DNA of 12,532 nt, taken from positions 1-12,532 of the forward strand of contig JAZSKB010000027.1 of NCBI GenBank assembly GCA_045534635.1, written 5' to 3'. The notes below the pieces were generated by a model that saw only the letters and a program-made list of their open reading frames with translations, was not told the origin of the DNA and did no database searches. The DNA is from UBA1205 sp045534635. Lineage in GTDB: Bacteria > Bacteroidota > Bacteroidia > Bacteroidales > WCHB1-69. Numbering within the stretch: position 1 is the stretch's first letter; every line of letters starts with the position of its first letter. The translations under genes were made by a program, and so were the position numbers. Shown in pieces: positions 1 to 6,407 of this stretch.

Positions 1-50
1 GGAAATCGAGCTCTCAATAAATGAGAAAGTTTTTTATTCTTTTCTACCAT
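1..50 (-). CDS. 5' end of an unidentified protein, cut off by the window edge
   Basis: On the minus strand an ATG at 50 opens a frame that stays open to the window edge and begins MVEKNKKLSHLLRARF. An AAGAGG sequence lies about 8 nt before the ATG, a good Shine-Dalgarno match and unusual for this AT-rich, SD-poor genome, which supports a real start. The N-terminus is strongly basic and has no signal peptide within the 16 visible residues. This could be a cytoplasmic protein, or the cytoplasmic tail of a membrane protein. It is too short to assign to a family. It is divergent from the small acidic gene to its right. Confidence 0.5.
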   Translation of the reverse strand, partial: MVEKNKKLSHLLRARF

Positions 51-160
51 TTTACAAACCTCTTTTTATAGCATAAAATATAGCATTTTTTAGAAGACAT
101 TACAATTTAAAAACACTTAAAACTTCTTAATATCAACCGTTTGCATGATTTAAATCTCTA

Positions 161-194
161 CAAATGTAGTATATAATTATAATAGAGTGTTAAA
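161..194 (-). promoter_or_regulatory. Candidate Bacteroidota promoter for the left-edge gene
   Basis: Read on the minus strand, TACATTTG at 168-161 fits the Bacteroidota -7 element TAnnTTTG. A weaker TTTA lies upstream at 194-191, in rough -33 position with a 22-nt spacer. The spacer is slightly long and the -33 is imperfect, so the call rests mainly on the -7 octamer and on its position upstream of the ATG at 50. Confidence 0.35.
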
Positions 195-226
195 CTCTTT
201 CATTCCCAAAAGAAAAGGTAAATAAT

Positions 227-499
227 ATGTCATTCGGTATTAATGGTCCAGATAGAACACCGGCAATACAAAAATCACACCACACTAATGATGGTGGCGC
301 TGGCAATTTAGGATATTTTCAACAACAAAAAAAACAACAAGAGGAAGAAGAAAAATCTGATGTTTTTGAATTTTCTTCTCAAGAAGATGATGAAGAAAAT
401 CCACTTATGGTTGAATTAGATTCCATAGGAAGTAAAATCAAAAACTTTTGGTTTAAAGCAAAAAATTCATTTAAAGAAGAAAAATCCGAAGAAATATAA
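227..499 (+). CDS. Small acidic protein of unknown function (90 aa)
   Basis: The ATG at 227 follows an AAAAGG stretch about 10 nt upstream, acceptable as a weak ribosome binding site. I recognise no family. The protein has a Gly/Asn-containing N-terminus (MSFGINGPDRTP), then a Gln/Lys/Glu-rich low-complexity stretch at about residues 32-43, then an acidic middle with the run EDDEE (about 53-57). The last 30 residues alternate hydrophobic and charged positions (IGSKIKNFWFKAKNSF), consistent with an amphipathic helix. There is no signal peptide, no membrane segment and no cysteine. Such a composition fits a small, partly disordered cytoplasmic protein, possibly one that binds a membrane or a partner through its C-terminal helix, but that is inference. 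It is transcribed alone, convergent with clpB, and its stop codon lies in the loop of the shared terminator hairpin. That it is a real gene is likely but unproven. Confidence 0.65.
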   Translation: MSFGINGPDRTPAIQKSHHTNDGGAGNLGYFQQQKKQQEEEEKSDVFEFSSQEDDEENPLMVELDSIGSKIKNFWFKAKNSFKEEKSEEI

Positions 500-509
500 T
501 CTTCGGATT
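483..509. terminator. Convergent hairpin between the small acidic gene and clpB
   Basis: A perfect 10-bp inverted repeat, AATCCGAAGA (483-492) and TCTTCGGATT (500-509), encloses a 7-nt loop. On the minus strand it lies 28 nt past the clpB stop and runs into a T-rich tract (TTCTTCTTT), so it reads as an intrinsic terminator for clpB. On the plus strand it is followed only by mixed A/T, so it is a weaker terminator there. The loop contains the stop codon of the small acidic gene. Confidence 0.7.
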
Positions 510-537
510 ATTAATTAATAATATTGTGTGTATGTTT

Positions 538-3126
538 TTATTCTTGTGTAAAAGTTAATTCATCATTATCAACAGCAATTTTAACTTTTGAATGTGGTTT
601 AATTTCTTGTTTTAAAATAGCTTTAGATAATGGATTTTCTACCAACTGACGAATTGTTCTTTTTAATGGTCTTGCGCCATATATTGGGTTATAACCTTTT
701 TGAGCCAAATATTCTTTTGCATCTTCATCAATAGAAATTTGGATATCTTTTTCAGATAAAAGTTTTTGTAAATATGCAACTTGAATATCTACAATTTTAG
801 ATAATTGTGCCATTGTTAAACCTTTAAAGAATACTATCTCATCTATTCTATTAATGAACTCGGGTCTGAATTTTTGTTGCATTAACGCCATAACTTCTTC
901 ACGAGTTTGTTCTGTTTGTTTTTCCGAGAACATCGCTTCAAGCGTATTTTTTAATATAATCTCACTACCTATGTTACTTGTTAATATAATTAAAGTATTC
1001 TTAAAGTCAACGGTTCTGCCCTTAGAATCAGTCAATCTACCATCATCAAAGATTTGTAGCATTAAATTGAACACATCAGGGTGAGCCTTTTCAATTTCAT
1101 CGAAAAGAACTACCGAATAAGGTTTCCGACGCACTTTTTCTGTCAATTGCCCACCTTCTTCATAACCCACATATCCCGGAGGTGCCCCTATCAAACGAGA
1201 AACAGTGTGTGCTTCTTGATATTCCGACATATCAATACGCACAATAGCATCTTCGGTATTGAACAAATATTCTGCCAATGCTTTTGCAAGTTCTGTTTTT
1301 CCTACCCCTGTTGTGCCTAAGAAAATAAATGAACCGATAGGACGTTTTTCGTCTTGCAACCCTGCACGACTTCTACGAATAGCATTTGCAATAGCCGAAA
1401 TTGCATATTCTTGTCCTATCACTCTTTTATGCAATTCTTCTTCTAAATGCAACAATTTATCTTTTTCGCTTTGCAACATTTTACTTACAGGGATACCTGT
1501 CCAACGAGCGACTACTTCTGCAATATCGTCAGCGTCAACAACTTCATCTACCATTGGTTTATCGCCTTGTATTTCTCTCAATTTTTTAGCCGCATTTTCT
1601 ATTAAATTTTCTTTTTCTTTGATTTTCCCATAACGCAATTCTGCAACTTTGCCATAATCACCATTACGTTCGGCTTGATTGGCTTCAAATCGATAATTTT
1701 CAATATCATTTTTTGCCGCTTGTATTTCATCAATCAAAAATCGTTCTTCTTTCCATTTGGCTTGCATTACATTGCGTTGCTCAGTCAATTCTGCAATTTT
1801 TAACGACAAATGTTCTATTTTTGCATGGTCTGCTTCGCGTTTTATTGCTTCGCGTTCTATTTCCAATTGTCTAATTTTACGCTCAATATCATCTAATTCT
1901 TGCGGAACTGAATTGATTTCAAGACGTAATTTAGCCGCTGCCTCATCAATTAAATCTATCGCTTTATCTGGAAGAAACCGTTCTGTGATATAGCGTTTTG
2001 ATAAGGTAACCGAAGCAATTATTGCTTCATCTAAAATTTGCACTTGATGATGATTTTCATAACGTTCTTTCAACCCTCGCAATATTGACACCGATGATTC
2101 TACATCGGGTTCATCAACATAAACCACTTGAAAACGACGCTCCAAAGCCTTATCTTTTTCAAAATACTTTTGATATTCAGATGTAGTAGTTGCTCCTATT
2201 GCTCTCAATTCTCCTCTGGCAAGTGCAGGTTTGAGTATATTGGCAGCGTCCATTGCCCCTTCTCCTGCTCCTGCCCCAACCAAAGTATGTATTTCATCAA
2301 TAAACAAAACAATTTCTCCATCGGAAGCAATAACTTCCTTTACAACACTTTTAAGTCGTTCTTCAAATTCTCCTTTGTATTTTGCTCCAGCAATCAATGC
2401 TCCCATATCCAAAGAAAATACTTGTTTCGATTTTAAATTTTCAGGCACATCTCCTGAAACTATTCTATGTGCCAAACCTTCTACTATTGCAGTTTTTCCG
2501 ACTCCGGGGTCTCCTATCAATATTGGATTATTTTTTGTTCTTCGGGTCAAAATTTGCAACACCCGTCGAATTTCTTCATCTCGTCCAATAACAGGGTCTA
2601 ATTTTCCTTTTCTGGCCAAATCATTTAAATTTTTGGCATATTTATTCAATGCATTGTAACTATCTTCTGCATGAGGGGAATCCACTTTGCTACCTTTTCG
2701 CATTTCAAAAATGGCAGCCTTCAATTCTGATTCATTTACACCTATATCTTTTAATATACGAGCAGCATTGTCCGTACTTTTCAATATTGACAACAATAAA
2801 TGTTCCAAAGCAATATATTCATCTCCAAAATCTTTTAACAAATTTTCTGCTTTGGATAATATATTGACCGCATTTTGTGAAAAATAATTGGCAGAAACTC
2901 CCGATACTTTTGGAAAAGTATCTATTTCTTTATTTATTATTGTCTGCAAATGAGCAATATTTACGCCACATTTTTTCAACAAATAAGGAATTATAGAATT
3001 TTCTTCTTCCAACATTGTTTTCAATATGTGAATAGGCTCTACAAACTGATTGTTATTATTTGAGGCTAAAGTCTGCGACTTTGCTATTACTACCTGAGAT
3101 TTTACTGTTAACTTTTCTACATTCAT
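538..3126 (-). CDS. clpB: ClpB, ATP-dependent protein disaggregase
   Basis: ClpB is a hexameric cytoplasmic AAA+ chaperone that works with DnaK/DnaJ/GrpE to pull polypeptides out of heat-induced aggregates. The protein is 862 aa from the ATG at 3126, the usual ClpB length. In order it has a Clp N-domain (about 1-145), AAA-1 with Walker A GDPGVGKT (205-212), aromatic pore-loop Tyr in KYKGEFEERL, Walker B VLFIDE (273-278) and RRF arginine-finger region (about 330), a long coiled-coil middle domain (about 407-517), AAA-2 with Walker A GTTGVGKT (604-611), GYVGY pore loop, Walker B VVLFDE (672-677), and the sensor-2 GAR motif (817-819). The long middle domain separates it from ClpC and ClpA. An in-frame ATG at 3210 would add 28 residues that are unlike any Clp N-domain. 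The ATG at 3126 has AAAGGA upstream and begins directly with the N-domain. All catalytic motifs are intact. Confidence 0.97.
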   Translation of the reverse strand: MNVEKLTVKSQVVIAKSQTLASNNNNQFVEPIHILKTMLEEENSIIPYLLKKCGVNIAHLQTIINKEIDTFPKVSGVSANYFSQNAVNILSKAENLLKDFGDEYIALEHLLLSILKSTDNAARILKDIGVNESELKAAIFEMRKGSKVDSPHAEDSYNALNKYAKNLNDLARKGKLDPVIGRDEEIRRVLQILTRRTKNNPILIGDPGVGKTAIVEGLAHRIVSGDVPENLKSKQVFSLDMGALIAGAKYKGEFEERLKSVVKEVIASDGEIVLFIDEIHTLVGAGAGEGAMDAANILKPALARGELRAIGATTTSEYQKYFEKDKALERRFQVVYVDEPDVESSVSILRGLKERYENHHQVQILDEAIIASVTLSKRYITERFLPDKAIDLIDEAAAKLRLEINSVPQELDDIERKIRQLEIEREAIKREADHAKIEHLSLKIAELTEQRNVMQAKWKEERFLIDEIQAAKNDIENYRFEANQAERNGDYGKVAELRYGKIKEKENLIENAAKKLREIQGDKPMVDEVVDADDIAEVVARWTGIPVSKMLQSEKDKLLHLEEELHKRVIGQEYAISAIANAIRRSRAGLQDEKRPIGSFIFLGTTGVGKTELAKALAEYLFNTEDAIVRIDMSEYQEAHTVSRLIGAPPGYVGYEEGGQLTEKVRRKPYSVVLFDEIEKAHPDVFNLMLQIFDDGRLTDSKGRTVDFKNTLIILTSNIGSEIILKNTLEAMFSEKQTEQTREEVMALMQQKFRPEFINRIDEIVFFKGLTMAQLSKIVDIQVAYLQKLLSEKDIQISIDEDAKEYLAQKGYNPIYGARPLKRTIRQLVENPLSKAILKQEIKPHSKVKIAVDNDELTFTQE

Positions 3127-3184
3127 AATATTCTTATCCTTTCTTTTTGGTTCTATCTTGCTATATGCAAACATTGTTCCAACA

Positions 3185-3193
3185 CAAATATTA
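3185..3193 (-). promoter_or_regulatory. Candidate -7 element of the clpB promoter
   Basis: On the minus strand TAATATTTG reads as TAnnnTTTG, one base longer in the spacer than the Bacteroidota -7 consensus TAnnTTTG. It lies about 60 nt upstream of the clpB ATG. No good -33 TTTG is present at the expected distance. Instead the element abuts the TGACAAAGTGGCA operator-like sequence, which suggests activated or non-canonical transcription. This is inference from motif position. Confidence 0.35.
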
Positions 3194-3238
3194 TGCCACT
3201 TTGTCAGCATTTAACATATACTAAACGACATTTTGTCA
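3194..3238 (-). promoter_or_regulatory. Two operator-like elements upstream of clpB
   Basis: On the plus strand TGCCACTTTGTCA (3194-3206) and CGACATTTTGTCA (3226-3238) share the pattern YGnCA-n3-TGTCA. Their starts are 32 bp apart, close to three helical turns. Each is also an imperfect repeat of two TGnCA half-sites. The proximal copy sits directly against the candidate -7 element of clpB. The regular spacing and the heat-shock nature of clpB make this a plausible binding site for a stress regulator or an alternative sigma factor, but the regulator is not identified. Confidence 0.45.
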
Positions 3239-3301
3239 TTCCTGTGATTTTTTTTTATTTTTGTATCTTTTTACAAATTATTTTATTTCAGTCTATTAGA
3301 G

Positions 3302-3356
3302 CAAAAAAAACGTTAAATAGATTAAAATTTAAAAAAAATATTCAAAAAAAAACGTT
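3302..3356 (+). repeat. Two direct repeats of CA(8-9)CGTT upstream of a promoter
   Basis: CAAAAAAAACGTT (3302-3314) recurs as the same sequence with one more A at 3343-3356. The starts are 41 bp apart, about four helical turns. The second copy ends about 20 nt before the TATCTTTG -7 element. The A-tracts could act as bent DNA or an UP-like element, and the CGTT ends could be part of an operator. This stretch is very A/T-rich, so chance is not excluded. Confidence 0.35.
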
Positions 3357-3375
3357 CTTGTATATTATAATAATG

Positions 3376-3383
3376 TATCTTTG
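3376..3383 (+). promoter_or_regulatory. Bacteroidota -7 promoter element for the secreted propeller gene
   Basis: TATCTTTG is an exact match to TAnnTTTG, and the decamer TATCTTTGCA is identical to the one upstream of ktrA. A TTG at 3358-3360 could be a degenerate -33 element, although its 15-nt spacer is short. Transcription would start near 3390, giving a leader of roughly 60 nt before the ATG at 3453. Confidence 0.65.
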
Positions 3384-3452
3384 CATTCTAAATAGTATAT
3401 ATAATAAAATTCTTTTAGTTACTGATTTGTAAAGATTTAGAACAATAAAACA

Positions 3453-6329
3453 ATGATGATGAAAGCAATTAAGTACATTTTGTTAGGGTTATCCGTATGT
3501 GTAATGTATAGCGGTTTTGCCCAAAATCCAAAAGGAAGTAAATCAAACAACGGTTGGACATCAATAGGTCCGAATAACATTACAGGTCGAGTACTCACAG
3601 TATGTATAGACCAAACAAACAACTTGCGTTTGTATGCAGGTGCCGCAGGTAGTGGTTTGTGGACATCTACTAACGGAGGTGCAACATGGATAAAAAACAA
3701 TGCATTTTCTGGCTCTGCTGCCGTTTCTGCTATCGTACAAGATAACACAGGTGCATTGTATGTAGGTACTGGAGATGGTATGGCAACTGCTTCTTCAGAT
3801 GGTTTTGCATCTCCTGGAGTAAAAAACACCTATTATACTTATGGTATCAAAGGTGACGGTTTATACAAATCTACCGACAATGGGGCATCGTTTACTCGTT
3901 TACCAGACTCCGAAGATTGGGAAGAAATAAATGCTATGAAATTTGATAGTTACAATAATAAATTATATGTTGCAACAGATATTGGTTTAATGGTTTCTTC
4001 CGATGGTGGAAATTCATTTACTATGGCTTCGGCACAACCAATTAAATGTACTGATATAAAAGTAAGCGGTACAGGTATCGTTACTTATTGTAATGCAACA
4101 AATATCGCAAACGCATATATATCAACAGATGGTGGTGCAAGTTTCAATTCGCTTTGTGGTACCAACAAATTACCTGCCAATGCAAGTAGAATTAGTTTAG
4201 CAATTGCTCCTACTTGTCCTGATATGATTTATGCTTTGGTTGCAGATGCCAATGGTCGTTTTGCTGGTGTTTACCAATCAAGAAATCAAGGAGAAACTTG
4301 GAGAACTATTGCTCCTATTGGTGGATTGTTCGACCCATTTGGTGGTGCCAACGGTCAAATTTGTAACCAGATTGTAGTTTCTGATAAAGATTCTTCTCTA
4401 ATATTTTTAGGAGGTCGTGCCTTATGTCAAGGACAAGAATACGATAGTGAACAAAACTTCAATTGGAATACCATAAATTCAACTTTATTCATTTATAATA
4501 TTACTTACCATAATGATAATTTATATTTGTGTACCCGTGTAGGTATTCAAAAATATAACATTACAAATAGAAGTTTTAGCACTATCAACAATTACTTAGC
4601 AACAATGCAAGCCTCAACATTAGCCATTGCTAATGATGGTCGTTTTATGAGCGGTATTCCTAATGGTGGTATTGCATATCTTGAAAATCCTAAGAGTATT
4701 GCAAAATCTGCTAAAGAAATCAACACCTCTGAAGGTGATGCTGGTAATTGTATTTTCTCATATATAAAACCAGAAGCATTATTCTATACAGGATATTATG
4801 GATATTGTTATCGTCAAGCAAGTGTTAGTAGCGATGCTCAAGCACCTGCAGATTGGTATGGTAATACTAATAGAACAACTCTTATGGATAAAGATAAAAA
4901 ATATCCTCGTTGGCATCCAGATGAAAACAATCTTAGCAACACTTATGCTATAGCAAGAGCAAATCCATTGGCATTCTGGGAATCAACAAATGACTATAAT
5001 AGCATTGATTCTGTAATGTATATACCAGATAAAACTTATGTTACTGGTGATGTAATTTGTGTAAAAAGTTCAAGAAACAACTATCCTATTTGGTATAAAT
5101 ACACTGGACAAGATACGCTAAAAAGAAATCAAGATACCATTATGGTTCAAGATATAGTTACTTCTCGTTTCTTTATTGGCGGAGCCTCTCACAAATATTC
5201 TCAAGGTGCAAATGTTGCTGTTGGTGCTCCTGTATATATGTCAACCAATGCTTTAGATTTCGCAAATACACCTTCTTTCACTTGTGTTTTCCGTACAAAA
5301 GATTCTACAGAACAAGTACTTGATTTACAAGTTAGCCAAGATGGAGACCATTTATTTGTATTAACAAAAAAATACTTAGGTAACACTGCCGCCTATTCTA
5401 TTTATAGAGTTTCTGGCTTTGACACATACAGAACTCCAGAAGAAATTGACGTTTCAAAATATGTTTACGACCAAAGTGCTGGTTTTACTACAGATAACGA
5501 TAGACGCAGACTTGTTGATGATACATTAGTTTCTGATATTTCAGGTATTGATATTACCTCTATCTGTTTAGACCCTCAAAATAATGACATCTTACTTTAT
5601 ACTACTAATGGCGATGGTGTTGGAAATTATAGAATTTACGCTATCAATAACGCATTAAGTGCAACTTTAGCTAATGCTGATATTGTATCAAAAGAAGGTT
5701 CTGGCATCCCTGAAAAAATAGCAGTATATAGTGCATTAGTAGAAATGTCTAACTCAAACATTGCATACATCGGTACAGAACAAGGTGTTTACAAATCTGA
5801 AAATTTTGAGACAGATTCACCTACTTGGGTTCTTTACAACAATGGTATTAATGTTAAAGTGCCTGTTTTCAAACTTATACAACAAACTAAACTTCTTGAA
5901 AACAATCACTCTATTACCTATTCCGCAGACGGGCAAGCCATTAGAATAGAATTCCCTGGTGTTTCTAATTATGGTAGTATTTATGCTGCAACCTCTGGTT
6001 TAGGAATATTCATTGATAGCACTTATTTCAATGCTATTGCAGATTCTCCTCGTGGAAGTATTGCTCATGAAAAAACAAATATAGTTGTTTATCCTAACCC
6101 AACAGCGGATTTTGCTACTATCAACTTTGATATTAATTCCGATTGTGAGGCTACAATTCAATTGATTGACGTTACCGGTAAAATTATTTATAGCAAAGAT
6201 ATGGGTAATATAGTAGCAGGTAATCATAATCAACGTATTGATTGTTCGAATTTATCAAATGGTATTTATTTCGTTAATATCAAAACAACTAATAGCAATA
6301 GAACAGTTAAATTAGTTATTCAAAAATAA
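3453..6329 (+). CDS. T9SS-exported Asp-box (BNR/sortilin-like) beta-propeller protein
   Basis: A 958-aa secreted or surface protein. Residues 1-23 form a signal peptide (basic start, hydrophobic core, cleavage probably near GFA/QN). At least five Asp-box motifs (S-x-D-x-G-x-T-W type) follow: STNGGATW (72-79), STDNGASF (140-147), SSDGGNSF (182-189), STDGGASF (224-231) and SRNQGETW (276-283), typical of sialidase/Vps10-like propeller blades. Residues about 320-760 are less repetitive and I cannot assign them. The end (about 872-958) is a T9SS type A sorting domain, with VVYPNPT, a GKIIYS turn, LSNGIYFV and a basic KLVIQK tail. This domain directs outer-membrane translocation and usually surface attachment. 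I see no sialidase Arg triad or FRIP motif, so an enzymatic role is not supported. The start may be any of three tandem ATGs at 3453, 3456 and 3459. Its own promoter and terminator make it monocistronic. Confidence 0.88.
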   Translation: MMMKAIKYILLGLSVCVMYSGFAQNPKGSKSNNGWTSIGPNNITGRVLTVCIDQTNNLRLYAGAAGSGLWTSTNGGATWIKNNAFSGSAAVSAIVQDNTGALYVGTGDGMATASSDGFASPGVKNTYYTYGIKGDGLYKSTDNGASFTRLPDSEDWEEINAMKFDSYNNKLYVATDIGLMVSSDGGNSFTMASAQPIKCTDIKVSGTGIVTYCNATNIANAYISTDGGASFNSLCGTNKLPANASRISLAIAPTCPDMIYALVADANGRFAGVYQSRNQGETWRTIAPIGGLFDPFGGANGQICNQIVVSDKDSSLIFLGGRALCQGQEYDSEQNFNWNTINSTLFIYNITYHNDNLYLCTRVGIQKYNITNRSFSTINNYLATMQASTLAIANDGRFMSGIPNGGIAYLENPKSIAKSAKEINTSEGDAGNCIFSYIKPEALFYTGYYGYCYRQASVSSDAQAPADWYGNTNRTTLMDKDKKYPRWHPDENNLSNTYAIARANPLAFWESTNDYNSIDSVMYIPDKTYVTGDVICVKSSRNNYPIWYKYTGQDTLKRNQDTIMVQDIVTSRFFIGGASHKYSQGANVAVGAPVYMSTNALDFANTPSFTCVFRTKDSTEQVLDLQVSQDGDHLFVLTKKYLGNTAAYSIYRVSGFDTYRTPEEIDVSKYVYDQSAGFTTDNDRRRLVDDTLVSDISGIDITSICLDPQNNDILLYTTNGDGVGNYRIYAINNALSATLANADIVSKEGSGIPEKIAVYSALVEMSNSNIAYIGTEQGVYKSENFETDSPTWVLYNNGINVKVPVFKLIQQTKLLENNHSITYSADGQAIRIEFPGVSNYGSIYAATSGLGIFIDSTYFNAIADSPRGSIAHEKTNIVVYPNPTADFATINFDINSDCEATIQLIDVTGKIIYSKDMGNIVAGNHNQRIDCSNLSNGIYFVNIKTTNSNRTVKLVIQK

Positions 6330-6346
6330 TAAATTTGTAATTATAT

Positions 6347-6380
6347 AAAAAAGATTGGCATTTTGTGTCAATCTTTTTTT
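6347..6380 (+). terminator. Intrinsic terminator of the secreted propeller gene
   Basis: AAAAAAGATTGGCA (6347-6360) pairs with TGTCAATCTTTTTT (6366-6379), with one G-T wobble, around a 5-nt loop, and ends in a T-run. It lies 17 nt after the stop codon. This is a strong rho-independent terminator that separates the gene from the protease gene 28 nt further on. Confidence 0.88.
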
Positions 6381-6392
6381 CAATAATCTTTA
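6362..6392 (+). promoter_or_regulatory. Weak candidate promoter for the C10 protease gene
   Basis: TTTG at 6362-6365, in the terminator loop, followed after 18 nt by TAATCTTTA (6384-6392), resembles TTTG-n19-TAnnTTTG with a lengthened -7 spacer and a final A in place of G. It is the only promoter-like arrangement between the preceding terminator stem and the ATG at 6408. Because the match is imperfect and the leader would be very short, confidence is low. Terminator readthrough is an alternative. Confidence 0.25.
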
Positions 6393-6407
6393 ATAAAAAT
6401 ATTTATA

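Larger units (their letters stand above)
3127..3452. other. Intergenic region between divergent clpB and the secreted propeller gene
   Basis: This 326-nt non-coding stretch carries regulatory DNA for both flanking genes. Its left third holds the clpB leader, an AT-rich -7-like element and two operator-like elements. Its right part is very A/T-rich and holds two CAAAAAAAA(A)CGTT repeats and a canonical Bacteroidota -7 element. No RNA gene or conserved small ORF was recognised. The only sizeable frame through it (3193-3432, plus) has low-complexity composition and no homology that I recognise. Confidence 0.7.

Noticed and set aside
172..183. Two tandem TATAAT hexamers before the small acidic gene
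   Set aside because: The primary sigma factor of this phylum uses TAnnTTTG, and in such AT-rich DNA these hexamers are expected by chance. They were not called as a promoter.
854..2887. Several plus-strand open frames of 60-140 codons inside clpB
   Set aside because: They are antisense shadows of a highly conserved coding sequence, with Cys/Ser/Phe-rich compositions and no recognisable domains.
3127..3210. 28-residue N-terminal extension of ClpB from the ATG at 3210
   Set aside because: The added residues do not resemble a Clp N-domain, the extension would run through the promoter-like and operator-like elements, and the ATG at 3126 has a better ribosome binding site and gives the normal ClpB length.
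3437..3829. 130-codon minus-strand frame opposite the secreted propeller gene start
   Set aside because: It is antisense to the signal peptide and first propeller blades of a well-supported gene and has no recognisable family.
3453..6329. Sialidase activity for the Asp-box protein
   Set aside because: Asp-boxes are structural and occur in many propellers. I do not see the catalytic arginine triad or FRIP motif, so no enzymatic call was made.
6330..6337. TAAATTTG just after the propeller gene stop, an exact TAnnTTTG match
   Set aside because: It lies upstream of the strong terminator and has no -33 element, so a transcript from it would end before the protease gene. It is probably chance in AT-rich DNA.
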